Of a DNA stretch of 64,000 nucleotides, positions 11,739-24,338 are shown in pieces. This DNA comes from Liolophura sinensis (Eukaryota > Mollusca > Polyplacophora > Chitonida > Chitonidae), in assembly GCF_032854445.1 (NCBI RefSeq), contig NC_088299.1:15927608-15991607 (forward strand), read 5' to 3'. Every line of letters begins with the position of its first letter. The first letter of the stretch is position 1. A program made the position numbers and the translations under genes. The notes beneath the pieces are model-generated. The model was not told the origin of the DNA. It worked only from the letters and a program-made list of their open reading frames with translations, and ran no database searches.

Positions 11739-12639
11739 CCCAGATAAAGCTAACCACACAGGAACACACAGGAAGGGTGTAAATCGAATGGTCCTACATA
11801 TTGCGTAGACGCATAACGCTTGTAGCATTTGTTAGATCATGTAAAAAAATGTGACGATTTCAGTCTGTCAATTTATACGCTCAACAACTAGTGTGTTAAG
11901 GATATTCCATGAAAGGCTTTCACTCCAGATTCTCAAATTAAACGAACACCTTTTCTGGTGGACATGGAGAAAACCATCATGGTCTCAGGTGATCAGTTTC
12001 ATAGTTGTTGTATTTCCGCTTTCACCCGGGCAAGGGCCTAGATGTCCTGTCTACAATATCGACTGCCTCTCAGTCATCATCGGAAACTGATGACTGCCTC
12101 CCTCTTGCGTGCATTACCAGCTTTGTATGCTGTTTGTTTCTTATGTATTCCTTTGACAACTAGCGATTTTTTTTTGGGGGGGGGGGGGGTGTCTCGCTAT
12201 TATCGCCTTAGGACGCACCCTTGCGCTCCCAAGGTCAGACTTTACCCTTCAGTTACTGATGTACTACAAGAAGCAATTAACATATATGAAGGAGACACAC
12301 ATAGCTAGGAAGTTGAACCTGGAAATACTGTTTTCCTGCAACCCTTTTGCAAAGCTGTACAAGTCTTCTAAATATTCGCACAGCTTTCATAGCTAAACCA
12401 AAATTAACCCAATTTGTAAACGTGGTATCAAAGTCGTGGGTCCTCCTTGTCAATGGTGTGAAAGGTATACAAAATCACACATTTGCTGAAACCCGTATTA
12501 AAACTTAAATCATGAAACGAACGAGCGACCGAGTGGGTGTCATTCGTATGGGGATTTTCACTGAAAGCGTTGCTCATCTGTTTTCAATTCAGCCATACAC
12601 GAGTAAAATACTCCACACGTACGTACAGCCAGTTGTTCA

Positions 12640-12765
12640 GCCAGTGCCCAATTTTGCACCAGGAACGTCAGGATCCAATTTCCTGATTATGGGCACGAAC
12701 CCGGGACAGAAATATTCCTGAGTTACCGCGTTGAACACCAATCAACCGAATGAATTAGTCCCAGC
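12640..12765 (+). mobile_element. Decayed SINE family A remnant
   Basis: The tail ATATTCCTGAGTTACCGCGT followed by TGAACACCAATCAACC resembles the family A tail with many changes. The body is barely recognisable. Confidence 0.35.
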
Positions 12766-13544
12766 AAAAACATAGTGATCCAAAATACACACTGACAACT
12801 TACACGCATGTGTTACACCAAGCGGTAAGTAAGGTATTAATTATTTCACCTGTTTGTCACAATATAGTTGTCCAAAAGTGACCAATAAGTCGACTGTTTT
12901 GTGGTTTGAGATTTAGAGCATGCGGCACTCCCTTCGATTATCCTTGCCAGTGCTCCGAATTTACAGATGGCCAAGTCCCTCTCAGTCGTTTGGTTCTGTC
13001 TCATCATTGACGACTGGTGCCGTAGATGTACTTGTGAATAAACATTACTGGAATAGGCGCAGATACAGCATAACTTATGTTCCTTAGCTTAACTGATCAA
13101 TACGCTTCACTGTGGACGCCTAGGCACTCTAAACGAGAGCCGCTGACAAGCTGATATGTCGCCAGTTCTGCAGAACACCCCAGGCTGATTTGATATGCCA
13201 GCAAACATCTGAATTTTTCCACAAGCTATCTTACTGTACTGATACACGTATATACAAATTTCATTCACAAGCGTTTGAAAAAGACAATCACAAAACATTT
13301 TCTGGTAAAATGTCAAGTACTTTTGATACATTTTTTGACACTTCCATATAAAATCTAATGCTGAAGATCAATGTTTAAATCTGCTCTTTTTCTGTATGCT
13401 GTTTTCTATCTACTTGTTGAATTTTTGCAACAATCATTTCTGTTGAAAGATGAAAAATGATTATGAAACCCCACAAAATAATCAGTGATATCCATTCAGA
13501 TTACTGTTACACACATATATGTCGTATATTAAAGTGAAAAACTC

Positions 13545-13550
13545 TTTATT
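13545..13550 (-). terminator. Polyadenylation signal, probably for the CENPM homologue
   Basis: AATAAA on the minus strand, about 560 bases past the CENPM stop codon. There is no other gene on this strand between them. Confidence 0.4.
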
Positions 13551-14106
13551 AAGGTGTCAGACATAAATGAAATAAACACCAGTGTAGGATGTTTTAACTG
13601 ACAGGAGATTAGCACCGCACTAAAATATTGCTTTACTTGCATCACGGCCATGTCACAGGTCAGGTTCACTGGTGGGAGGAAACCAAGTTGTTCTGAGGAA
13701 ATGACGGCCTCACCAGGTACCTGACAATCCTCTGCAGTGAAGGATAAACTCATGGCATGCATTAGAAAACACTTTTTTTAAATTGGCAACTTCAAGGCTT
13801 GAATCCACAGCAGAGTAGTATCAATGATAACATTGAGTTTTATTGACTAAACGCCATACTTACTACTCATCAATAGCGAGGTTTCCGTATGCACACACAC
13901 AACACTTCAGACAAAACAAGCACCTCTTGTATCACCCTGTCCTTGTCTCTTAGGACATTCATCTCATCACCATTGTAAACAAAATCAGATTTACTGCTGA
14001 CATTTACACATATAAAAGAGGTAAATAGCAAATCTATCTTTCCACTATTACCAGTTTTAAAGACTTGGTGATTCACTAAACACATACCCCACAGAATCAA
14101 TTTGAT

Positions 14107-14655
14107 TTACAAGAGGTTAGGCAAGCCATACTCTTTAGTTGTGTCAATCACAGATGGAGTGATGTACTTCTTGAACCCTGTGGCATTCAGCACCATCTGG
14201 ATTATACGCTTGCCAAGGGCAGACAACTGCGCCTCATCCTGAGACTGGGCACAGAGAGTGTGCATGTTGTACTTGTCAGCCAAGTCTATGACTTGTTCAA
14301 GGTCCACTATGTTCTTGACAGTGTCCTGTACCTTACTGACCACCAGACAGGATCTGCCCAGGAAGTATTCCACGTCAACCTTGCTTAGGCAACTCTCCAC
14401 CACTTTGACGCTCTCCTTGTTAGTCAGGTCAATCATGAAGCAGATGAAGTCTATCCTGGGACGCTCTGCCTCCTTCTCCCTGGGCAAGGGCAATGATGTG
14501 GCTGTCCTGATAGCCACAGAGAAATGTGTGTCAATGTCTATTATAGCACGAGCCAGTCTCTGTTTACCTACACCTTGGCACCCCAACAATAGAACTGTCA
14601 AAGCATTATGACTCGGAGCTTTGTCAAATGCATTGAGAACATCCAAACTGGCCAT
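14107..14655 (-). CDS. CENPM: Centromere protein M homologue (small-GTPase-like kinetochore protein)
   Basis: A 182-residue single-exon product. CENP-M is a pseudo-GTPase that holds the CENP-H/I/K arm of the inner kinetochore together. Identification rests on the conserved stretches SLPLPREKEAERPRIDFICF and DVEYFLGRSC, and on length (vertebrate forms about 180). I chose the ATG at 14653-14655, which aligns with the usual family start (MASLDVLNAFDK). An in-frame ATG at 14709 would add 18 residues and may be intron or 5' UTR. Residues 25-32 (GCQGVGKQ) are a near-complete P-loop whose last Ser/Thr is Gln; no DxxG switch is visible. The gene lies 246 bp downstream of the LYRM7 stop on the same strand, so its promoter would fall in or next to the LYRM7 3' UTR. 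The absence of introns may mean retroposition or ancestral loss. Confidence 0.85.
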   Translation of the reverse strand: MASLDVLNAFDKAPSHNALTVLLLGCQGVGKQRLARAIIDIDTHFSVAIRTATSLPLPREKEAERPRIDFICFMIDLTNKESVKVVESCLSKVDVEYFLGRSCLVVSKVQDTVKNIVDLEQVIDLADKYNMHTLCAQSQDEAQLSALGKRIIQMVLNATGFKKYITPSVIDTTKEYGLPNLL

Positions 14656-14901
14656 ACTGCCTACCTGTGTATTACTGTATGGATAAGTAGACACGGGATG
14701 CTGTGGCAAAACTAAAAAGTCAGAGCATATGACAGGGGAACATTTAAAATTCTAATCACTACAGATACCTGTAACTGTACATCTACAGGTCAAGTCACAC
14801 TGGTGTACTATCAGGCTAATTGACAATGAACAAATACAAATGTGTGACATTTAGAGCTATTCCTGAGGCAGATTCCAGTCACTCAGGCCAGTCTCTGTGG
14901 A

Positions 14902-15079
14902 CTAGGGTGTAATGTCTTGCTTGTCACTACATTTCCTTTGCCTTCCTCGAGCAGGTAAAACAGCATCGTCTTTAAATATTGTGTTTTCCCCCAGCAGTGT
15001 ATCCTTTGTTATAACAACCTCTGAAAATACAAGGTCAGCAAAATCACCGACTTTAGTATTATACAAGACAAATGACACA

Positions 15080-15134
<55 letters not shown>

Positions 15135-18100
15135 TAAAAGGACAATTTACATCTTCTAATAAACTTTTCCATAAAAATGCAAACATCTAGTGTCGATGGT
15201 GTCAGTTTTAACCTGTGGAAGATTAGGACTTTGGAAGGAACATGGTCAAATTCTTATCTTCCACCATTTCATCTATCGCTGGTATTAAGAGTTGGCCAAG
15301 ATCCAGTAAGAACAATATCATGTTCCTCTATGTAACTGGCCCTATTCAGCAGCTCAGACACCATGTACTCTGCCCTATTCAGCCAGTCAGACACCATGTA
15401 CTCTGCCCTATTCAGCCAGTCAGACACCATGTACTCTGCCCTATTCAGTAGCTCAGACACCATGCACTCTGCCCTATTCAGCCAGTCAGACACCACATAC
15501 TCTACCCTATTCAGCAGCTCAGACACCATGTACTCTGCCCTATTCAGCAGCTCAGACACCACATACTCTACCCTATTCAGCAGCTCAGACACCATGTACT
15601 CTGCCCTATTCAGCAGCTCAGACACCACATACTCTACCCTATTCAGCAGCTCAGACACCATGTACTCTGCCCTATTCAGCAGCTCAGACACCACATACTC
15701 TACCCTATTCAGCAGCTCAGACACCATGTACTCTGCCCTATTCAGCCAGTCAGACACCACGTACTCTGCCCTACTCAGCAGCTCAGACACCATGTACTCT
15801 GCCCTATTCAGCAGCTCAGACACCACATACTCTACCCTATTCAGCAGCTCAGACACCATGTACTCTGCCCTATTCAGCCAGTCAGACACCATGTACTCTA
15901 CCCTATTCAGCAGCTCAGACACCATGTACTCTGCCCTATTCAGCCAGTCAGACACCATGTACTCTGCCCTATTCAGCAGCTCAGACACCATGTACTCTGC
16001 CCTATTCAGCAGCTCAGACACCATGTACTCTGCCCTATTCAGTAGCTCAGACACCATGTACTCTGCCCTACTCAGCAGCTCAGACACCATGTACTCTACC
16101 CTATTCAGCAGCTCAGACACCATGTACTCTGCCCTATTCAGCCAGTTAGACACCATGTACTCTGCCCTATTCAGCAGCTCAGACACCATGTACTCTGCCC
16201 TATTCAGCAGCTCAGACACCATGTACTCTACCCTATTCAGCAGCTCAGACACCATGCACTCTGCCCTACTCAGCAGCTCAGACAACATGTACTCTGCCCT
16301 ATTCAGCAGCTCAGACACCATGTACTCTGCTCTATTCAGCAGCTCAGACACCATGTACTCTACCCTATTCAGCAGCTCAGACACCATGTACTCTGCCCTA
16401 TTCAGCAGCTCAGACACCATGTACTCTGCCCTATTCAGCAGCTCAGACACCACATACTCTACCCTATTCAGCAGCTCAGACACCATGTACTCTGCCCTAT
16501 TCAGCAGCTCAGACACCATGTACTCTGCTCTATTCAGCAGCTCAGACACCACATACTCTACCCTATTCAGCAGCTCAGACACCATGCACTCTGCCCTACT
16601 CAGCAGCTCAGACAACATGTACTCTGCCCTATTCAGCAGCTCAGACACCATGTACTCTGCTCTATTCAGCAGCTCAGACACCACATACTCTACCCTATTC
16701 AGCAGCTCAGACACCATGCACTCTGCCCTACTCAGCAGCTCAGACAACATGTACTCTACCCTATTCAGCAGATCAGACACCATGTACTCTGCCCTATTCA
16801 GCAGCTCAGACACCACATACTCTACCCTATTCATCAGCTCAGACACCATGTACTCTGCCCTACTCAGCAGCTCAGACACCATGTACTCTGCCCTATTCAG
16901 CCAGTCAGACACCATGTACTCTGCCCTATTCAGCAGCTCAGACACCATGTACTCTGCCCTATTCAGCAGCTCAGACACCATGTACTCTGCCCTATTCACT
17001 CAATCACTGTGTACTCCGCCCAATTCACTCAGGCACTAAGGGCTCTATCTTATTCACTCAGGCACTATCCATTCCATCCTATTCGCTGAGGCATTATTCA
17101 CTGGGGCACTGTGTACACTACTCTTCTCACTCAGACACTATGCACTCTTCTCTATTCACAAAGGCACTATGCACTCTACACTTTTCACTATGTACTGTTG
17201 AGTTAATGTTGTTTATTTTTCGCACAATATGAGCTGGTGGCAAGGTGACACCTTGCCCGTTTCAATACCCTGCACGGCAGCTCCGGGTGAGTGAGTGCTT
17301 GGGGTTTAACGTCGTACTCAACAATTTTTCAGCAGCTCTGGGTGCTAATTCTCGCCACATGGAGTCAAGTCAGTGACAGTGATGTGTGCAGGTCTCCTGA
17401 CTAGTGGGCCTTTTTGTACCTCTCTAAATACCATGCCAAACAAGGAATGTACATACACAATGTACACTGCAGACGAACTGATTATTCGGGTTATTATACG
17501 TGAAAGTCACCTCACACTTGGTGAACGGTTGTCTGCTGAGAGCCCTCATTATGCAATACATGTATGTGTACAAATGTATTTTAGCTAAAAACTAATTTCA
17601 CAGAGAAATATCTGTCATCAGCTTCCCGTGTATCAGTCTACACTCACATTTTGTTTCTTTATAGTCAGAACTGTCCTCCTATTGCAGAATAGTGCCTTTT
17701 CACTTGTTTTCATATCGGGAACCTCCATTAAACAGAGAAAAGATATTCCACGTGAGGTTTCCGAAAACTACTATGATTTAATTTTACCCCTTTTCAGTAG
17801 CACTGTGTGCAAATATTGGAAGACAGTATTTGTTATCACATCTGGAGTTTGCACAACACCGTCACTGGTTTTATGAACAAAATGTTTTAGGATTTCCTGT
17901 AGACAGTTTTACCAAGACGTGATTTACATTTCCCCAGCGAAGGATATGATTATTGTTTTGACTTTTACCAGCAAAAATCACATACAGTGTTCATACAGGT
18001 ATATGAAAACGAAATTCAAGGAGCTTTTTTTTTCATTTTCAAGGTTAGTTTAAACATACCATGGTGCAAATTATAGACTATAGTGTAAGTCTGAATTATA

Positions 18101-21100
18101 GATGCTTTAATTTACATGCATGTATATTAAATAGTATGCTTGCTTTTGCAAGAAATATCTGCCCTTCACCTCTGTAACGCGACACATTCTTTGACCCAAC
18201 TTTGGCTCAGTCAAAAAAAGGATTATGAAGGGCTTCCTCTGGGTCAGTATTTTTTTTTAGCCAGTCACTTTAGCCACTCATCAGATTTTGTAGTAAATAC
18301 TATTTTTCTGTTGCCATACTTCCTAAGCGGCCATGACTCTTCTAGGTCTCCTTCTGTAATTCGTTTTTATCTGCCTTGGTGTAGCTGCTAGAATCAGTTT
18401 GGTCTCTACTAGCTATATCTGGAGTTTATCAAATGTTACATTTAGAACAATTGTCCTCAAAATAATGGACCAATGCTTGGCAGTATGTTTTTGTTTTTTG
18501 AAAAAAAAAATCAATCCTTTTTTCAACCTATCTGCAAAGATCCTAGTAAAATGTAATTTCCTCTATGAAAAAAAATTTGTTACGAAATTAATTTGTACAT
18601 TCAGTTTATTTAAATGCAACATTATGATCAGTACATTGGAGTAACATAGTTTGACAGGAGAAAACCAGATGGCGTACACATTTATGTAACGGCACTTATT
18701 CTGAAACATTTAATTTACTTTGGATAAAAAAAAAAAAATAGTTTATTAAGTGGAAAAGTTAAAATTTTTCATGGAAGGTAACTTCATTTACAGGTGTAAC
18801 TCTACCTTAATTTATTTCCCTTGATGATTTTTTTTTCTACCACTGGCGATGAAAGGCATTCCCCAAAATGCCATGATTCTCATTCATTATTTAACAAGAA
18901 TGATTTCAAGTGTTATTTAATGTCAGTCAACTTGCAACAATGCTGAACTCCATTTGTAGATTTCTGTAAAGTAATTGCCATACAACTGTGATGCTGTTGT
19001 TTCGCCGAGATGAGGCCGTTTGAAATGAAAGTAAGTGAATTATTTTGATAGGAAAAATTGTGAAAATCTGCTAAAAACCCCAGAAAACTCTAATGGTGGA
19101 TTTTGTATAACGTTTGTATTTTTTTCTTAAGTAAATAAATTTGTCACCAAAAACATTCCCATTTTTCCAAATTTTATCGCCATTTCAAAAAATTGTACTA
19201 AATTTGTGACAATGGCGAGAGCCAGCGGAAGCCCTGATTATGGGAGAATTATCTGCGAGCTTCCAATATACAGACTCGGCGGTCAGCAGACAATATTTAA
19301 GTTCTGGACAAACTAAGATTTTCAAGAATTTTCCAGGAGTATTTGTCTTTATTAAGGACTTTCAAGTACTTGAAAATAAAATTGTATTTTTGACGGAGTT
19401 TCAAGGACTGTGTGCACTCTGGTACCCTCCATTTCCTTAGGTATCATTCTCCGGCACAATGTACTGTCTATTGACAGAGTAATTATATACATGCACCTAT
19501 CCCTTGTCATTCTCCCAGTATATAGCTATCCCTATTCGCTCTGCCAGTGTATAGCTAACTCTATTCACTGTGTCAGTATACAGCTATCCCTATTCACTTT
19601 GCCAGTATATAGCTATCCCTATTCACTTTGCCAGTATATAGCTATCCCCATTCACTCTGCCAGTATATAGCTATCCCTATTCACTATTACTAATGTGGAT
19701 CTGCTTGCCATGGTAAATCACTTCACACAGGATAATTATGTCAAGACTTTATTGCGATTCATGTTTTTTATTTTCTTTTTAACCTAGCTATCACAAGTTA
19801 TTTCCCTTGGCTGGATTTGATTTTAACACAGTATGTTCCCTCTTTATGTTGAGGGAGCAGTGTATTTACATATCCTGTACATAATTAGTGTAACACTTAC
19901 GGTAAGTGTTTTCCCCAACCCGTCTCCCCTGCACCACCTCAGTCCGTAATAACTTCTCACTTTCTTCAGCTATTTGAATCAGCTGTGAACAGAAAGGTAG
20001 ATTTAGCCACTATCATGACTACTACAAGAAATAGCAGTGTCCTGTCTGTAACATGCAGAAAAAAGTGAATGGGTGATTTATGGGTTATTTTATGTCTTTT
20101 TTTGTCATGTGATTATACAATCTGAAAATAATGAACAAAGCATTTTCTTCAAGCAGGGTTCTCATATGTGATAAGAAGATAAATTCCAGGACTTTTCAGG
20201 ACTCAAAAAGACAAAATTCAAGCACTGTTCAGAATTCAAAATTGAAACAACAGATGCTGCCTGTCACACTCACACACACGCCCTCAGTCCCGCTTGGATA
20301 TGGCATGATCCCCATCCTGTAACGATGTGTGTGAATGACACTGTCATCCTTTCTGAGAGATAAACTACCATGCTCCAAACTCAGTTTGTGTACAATAGCT
20401 AGCAGCAGGGCTGATGTTCACTTTCATTCCCTAACTTCTCCACATAAAAATTACACACACTCCTGCTGTTCTGGTGAGTTAGGCTGTTTGTCAAGAGTTA
20501 CCTCCCCTATCACATATATTATGTACAGGTAACCTCTTGTTTGTAAGGATCGCCGTGTGTTTATCTGTGCACCTTTTCAACCAATCTTTACATTCTTGCA
20601 ATAATGGCCACTCGACATAAAACTTACATTTCCCTGGCATTTTTCCATGCCCAGGCTGTACTAACAATGGTCAAAATAATACTGTATCAAACAAAATCCC
20701 TGAATACTAACACCAAGGTGCTACAAGATACCAGTCAACCAAGTTGCGGTCCCCAGCGAACACTGAAGACGAGTTGGAAAATAAACAAGGCAGAAATAGG
20801 ATAAAACGTGGAAGGTTTCATACTGTTTTGCTCTTTCACATATGTGACATTAACCTCACTGATCCTCCTGAAATTCAAGCACTTTCAAGGACTTTTATTA
20901 ATAAAACAGTCAATTTCAAGCACTTTCAAGGCCTGGAATTTCAACACAAAAAAAATTCAAGTGCTTTCTAGGTTTTCAAGGACATGTGTGAACCCTGTTC
21001 AAGGCCTACTTTGGAAATAAGTTTCAATAACAAATAAAAGAATGAAACACATCATTAAACAATGTACATCACTATCGGCTCACCTTTTGAATTTCTGATG

Positions 21101-24100
21101 CATCTGTTACATGTTTATTTTTCTTGAACTCGCTGTTTATTTGTACTCTTGCTGCTAAAAAGCAAAGAGACAAAAAAAAAGATAAAGAGATTAGATCAGC
21201 CATAATAAATCAACGGTGAAAGGTGTTATATGGAGATAATGTACTCTACTGGCAGAACACTTTCTAAACCTTCACTTCATCAAGCCAGTAATGTCCAACA
21301 AAACCAACCTTCAGATACTGAACCATGTTAACTCTCCAAACCCTGTGTTGTGGTGAACTTGCCAACACAAATATGGAGGATTCACTGTCCAGTCAGGTTC
21401 CTCTTGGAATCCAATGCCAGTGCCTGTCAAACCAGTGGGCTTCTGAACACTTTCATATGTGCAGTCAAGCAAAGAGAGATTATGAAATTTATAACCGAGA
21501 ATCAACCTTCGTCCTTGCTGACAGTAAGATAATTTATCCAATCAAGTCCTGCTCAGGCTGGCTTCCTCATCCCCATCCCTTGGGAAGGTTTGACACCAAC
21601 ATGCTGCTGGTTGTGGGATTTTCATCCCTAGTTTCTCTGATCATAATGCTGAATGGTGTTGTATATATGAAATATTCTAAAGTACGAAGTAAAATTCCAG
21701 TGAAATAAATAAATAAATACCCCTGCTATCCATGTTACTTTCAGAGGTAATTTATCAATTTTAGTCACCTTTCAGAGCCTCTTCATCTCCATGGAATACT
21801 GTTTCTCTTGTTCTGTGTAGTTGACGAAATACTGACAAAACCTGAAACATTGAAAAGAAAAACCAAAAAATTAGTAATAACATTGTTGGTATTTTTTTTA
21901 TTGATAAGTTTTGCTCACTTTACATGTCGTCCTTAAGAACATAAAGATCTCAAGGACACCTGTCTCATAAAACATGTTTAATTGTTCTTTTTTTTTTCTT
22001 TTTCGGATTAAAATTACACATTTCAGGTTATTTTCCTTCTATAATAATATGACTATTGCCTATTGTGCTTGGTGATTAACCAATTGCTGCTTGATGCCCA
22101 TAATGGGGGTAATCTTTAGGGGTAAGGATACCCGAGTGCCAACAGTAAACCAACGACCTTTGGCAAGTTACTGAAAATGTAATATACAAACTGCTAAAAC
22201 GGCCATCATCAACCACTTTCAGTCAGCTGTGGGGGGAAATATTCAGGTGACCAAATGCCACCTGGAAGACATCAACCTGACCAATTGCCAACTGAAAGAC
22301 ATCTTGCTGACCAAATGACCAAATCAGTGAACAGAAAGCAGAAATGCTGTACCATGTATAAGATATTCCACACACATACAGCACAACTTTCTATTTATTT
22401 ATTTGATTGGTGTTTTACGCCGTACTCAAGAATTTTTCACTTATGCGACGACGACCAGCATTATGGTGGGTGGAAACCGGGCAGAGCCCAGGGGAAACGC
22501 ACGACCATCCGCAGGTTGCTGTCAGACCTTCCCATGTACGGCCGGAGAGGAAGCCAGCATGAGCTGGTCTTGAACTCACAGCCACCGCATTGGTGAGAGG
22601 CTTTTGGGTCATTACGCTGCGCTAGCGCGTTAACCGACTGAGCCACGAAGGCCCAGCATATCTTTCTGACTTTCATATCACCTTACATGTAGATGCAACA
22701 TAAATTAGATTCTTGCAAGTGCATCTCATTCCATGTTGGTGAGCTGACAGGCAGTGGGTTATTCTGATTAGGAATACATGTATATGTCTTGTAGATTGAT
22801 TCAAACATTACACGTGTCATTTATTTGTTTGTTGGATTGCCATACTGGAGACAGAATTAATGGTGGGAGTAAACCCACACTAGTACATGTATGAACATGT
22901 ATTGCTGATATGTGTTACAGTGTATGTGTATTTGATATCTTGGGTGTAACCAGATATACCACAGTGGTTTGCAGCCTTCAAATGTTAGGGAAAAAGTGTT
23001 ATCAAAGTGTCACCTCCCCCACATTGAGAACTACATGATAATGTACTACTGGAGACTGCATATACGTACAAGAATTCCTCATCACTCAGCTAAAGCCAAT
23101 CATTCGGAATGATCAGACTACAAGTACCTTATCAGCCCAACCTTTATACTTATTGTCCTACATAGCAATTATCATGTATCACAACATGTCTGGAGAAGTT
23201 TTCCGTATAAAAACTCATTTGTACGATTTGATCTTAAGCATCACTAAGATTGACACAGTGTGTTGTTTAATAATTCTCACACCGCATGTTGTTGATGTTT
23301 TATATGCTGTTCATTTTTAATATGTTTCTACACCTAGACTGTTTACTGGAAGTCAGATAATGACAGATAGAATTTCTTGAGGCCGTCATAATCTCACTAA
23401 GCATGTTTCGAAATCTCTGAGCAGTTCCTCAGTTCAAAAGTATGTGTTCAAAAACATGGACATCCGGGCATGTGGAATTTTACTTGCATCCAATGGCATG
23501 TACACATGCTACTCACGCAGCCAGAGGTGAAAATACTGTGTAAACAACATGTAAGCTAATACAAAACTTTCACCACAATGCAAGTCCAAAGTTAGGCTTT
23601 CCTGACATTCACAATTTACATATCCTCAGCAGATTGTTCGGTTGTCTCACATACTATAATTTTGGGTTCTCAAGATTTCATCTACTGTTGCCACGATGTT
23701 GTCATCATCACAATTAACAAATTGCCAAATTCATGTGTTAGTAGGAATACTTTAACGTGAACTTAAGCTTTTTGACTCGGGTCCATTGTAGTGAGATAAA
23801 AGGAAGTGGAACTTAATGAAGAAGCAGAGAGCCTTTTAATGTGAGTGTCACCTGGGGTCTGTTCGATTCTCTCCCCCTTGTCCACCGGAGGAGACCAGTG
23901 GCGTCACTGCCGCCACGGAGTCTGACTTCGGTGGGGATGGTGACGTATTGTAACGTCGTAACTTACGCAACTTGACGCGACTTCTGGAACATTGGGAGGT
24001 CACACTCTGTCCTTCGGTGGCCACTGAATCTTCCACCAGTGGCGGTCAGATCGACGAATGGAACACACCCCAGATCTTCTGTGGAACATTTCACACAGAA

Positions 24101-24338
24101 TGCTAAACCTATCTCCACTGGCAATGTGTAGCGCAATGTTGTTGTTGTTGCTGTGTCTCCCGTAAAGCCTTAACAAAGTAATGTTCTTAAAACTCCCTTG
24201 ATTTCTTCGACTGTATTTGCGACTTAATATGTTCCCAATGCATTCACTGTGACTCTGACTTACTAAAGGTATGAAATAAAATAGAATACCGCATGTACAA
24301 CATTGGTGCACTCTACGTACCCGATTTTTTAAACTCAT
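14902..24338 (-). CDS. LYRM7: LYRM7 / MZM1-like complex III assembly factor, five exons
   Basis: LYRM7 is a small mitochondrial matrix LYR protein that stabilises the Rieske iron-sulphur subunit before its insertion into respiratory complex III. Exons (minus strand): 24338-24321, 21841-21769, 21154-21084, 19982-19901, 15020-14902. They join in frame with GT-AG borders to 120 residues (family about 104). The first exon is only 18 nt (MSLKNR). The LYR region is VLSVFRQLHRTRETVF, with Leu-His-Arg at residues 14-16, as vertebrate LYRM7 also has. Further matches are AARVQINSEFKKNK, EKLLRTEVVQG and, in the last exon, TKDTLLGENTIF. The C-terminus has a basic extension (ARGRQRKCSDKQDITP). The gene faces TMEM232 head-to-head. 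The 4.9-kb last intron contains a 30-bp minisatellite and a TA microsatellite. Confidence 0.85.
15081..15131. repeat. (TA)n dinucleotide microsatellite
   Basis: About 25 uninterrupted TA units in the last LYRM7 intron, 60 bp from the exon 5 acceptor. Confidence 0.95.
15338..17190 (+). repeat. 30-bp tandem array, about 55 regular units plus decayed units, open on both strands
   Basis: The unit is CAGCTCAGACACCATGTACT followed by CTGCCCTATT. Variants (CCAGTCAGAC, CACATACTCTACCC, ATGCACTCTGCCCTACTC) alternate in blocks, which shows higher-order duplication. Units decay after about 17000. One frame on each strand stays open for over 550 codons (plus 15363-17039; minus 15269-16999) because the unit is ten codons without stops. 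The array lies in the last LYRM7 intron, so I do not call either frame a gene. Confidence 0.92.
17290..17331 (-). mobile_element. 5'-truncated SINE family B fragment with 13-bp target duplication
   Basis: Only the 3' tail is present (GTGCTTGGGGTTTAACGTCG and ACTCAACAATTTTTC). It is flanked by GCAGCTCCGGGTG (17277-17289) and GCAGCTCTGGGTG (17332-17344), a 13-bp duplication with one mismatch. This is the pattern of a truncated LINE-driven insertion. Confidence 0.8.
17345..19529. other. LYRM7 last-intron sequence without further features
   Basis: AT-rich sequence with many T-runs. I found no exon, RNA gene or clear repeat. Confidence 0.5.
19500..19690 (+). repeat. 29-bp minisatellite, five to six units
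   Basis: The unit is CAGTATATAGCTATCCCTAT followed by TCACTTTGC. The 29-bp period shifts frame each unit. The words CTATTCAC and TCTGCC echo the decayed edge of the 30-bp array, so a distant link is possible. Confidence 0.85.
21540..21718 (+). mobile_element. Decayed SINE family A in the LYRM7 second intron
   Basis: GCTCAGGCTGGCTTCCTCAT, then GGGAAGGTTTGACACCAACATG and the tail AAAGTACGAAGTAAAATTCC plus AATAAATAAATA follow the family A order with many substitutions. Confidence 0.7.
22391..22655 (-). mobile_element. Near full-length SINE family A in the first LYRM7 intron
   Basis: Plus strand order is tail to head: TATTTATTTGATTGGTGTTT, GCCGTACTCAAGAATTTTTC, CCAGCATTATGGTGGG, ACGGCCGGAGAGGAAGCCAG, then GCGTTAACCGACTGAGCCAC, which is the complement of a tRNA-like head with box A. 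Box B complement is near TCTTGAACTCAC. Confidence 0.9.
22815..22885 (-). mobile_element. Decayed SINE family A tail
   Basis: TTTATTTGTTTGTTGGATTG followed by AATGGTGGGAGTAAACCCAC keeps the family A order over about 70 bp. Confidence 0.4.

Larger units (their letters stand above)
8956..13544. other. Gene-poor intergenic region
   Basis: Apart from the small frame at 9016 and the SINE copies listed separately, I see no gene. There are poly-G runs near 9285-9296 and 12176-12190. An acceptor-like TTTCCAG at about 10331-10337 precedes a 54-codon open tail ending at 10506, but no partner exon was found. Confidence 0.5.

Noticed and set aside
15269-17039. Two overlapping proteins of over 550 residues
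   Set aside because: Both are read through the 30-bp repeat, which has no stops in those frames, and sit in the last intron of LYRM7.
22600-22655. tRNA gene
   Set aside because: The box A-like sequence is the head of a SINE; the acceptor stem and the rest of the cloverleaf are absent. The same holds for the head at 43770-43822.
24000-24335. 112-residue minus-strand protein starting at the LYRM7 start codon
   Set aside because: It shares the LYRM7 ATG but runs past the donor GTACGT into intron; the spliced product matches LYRM7 and the unspliced one matches nothing I know.
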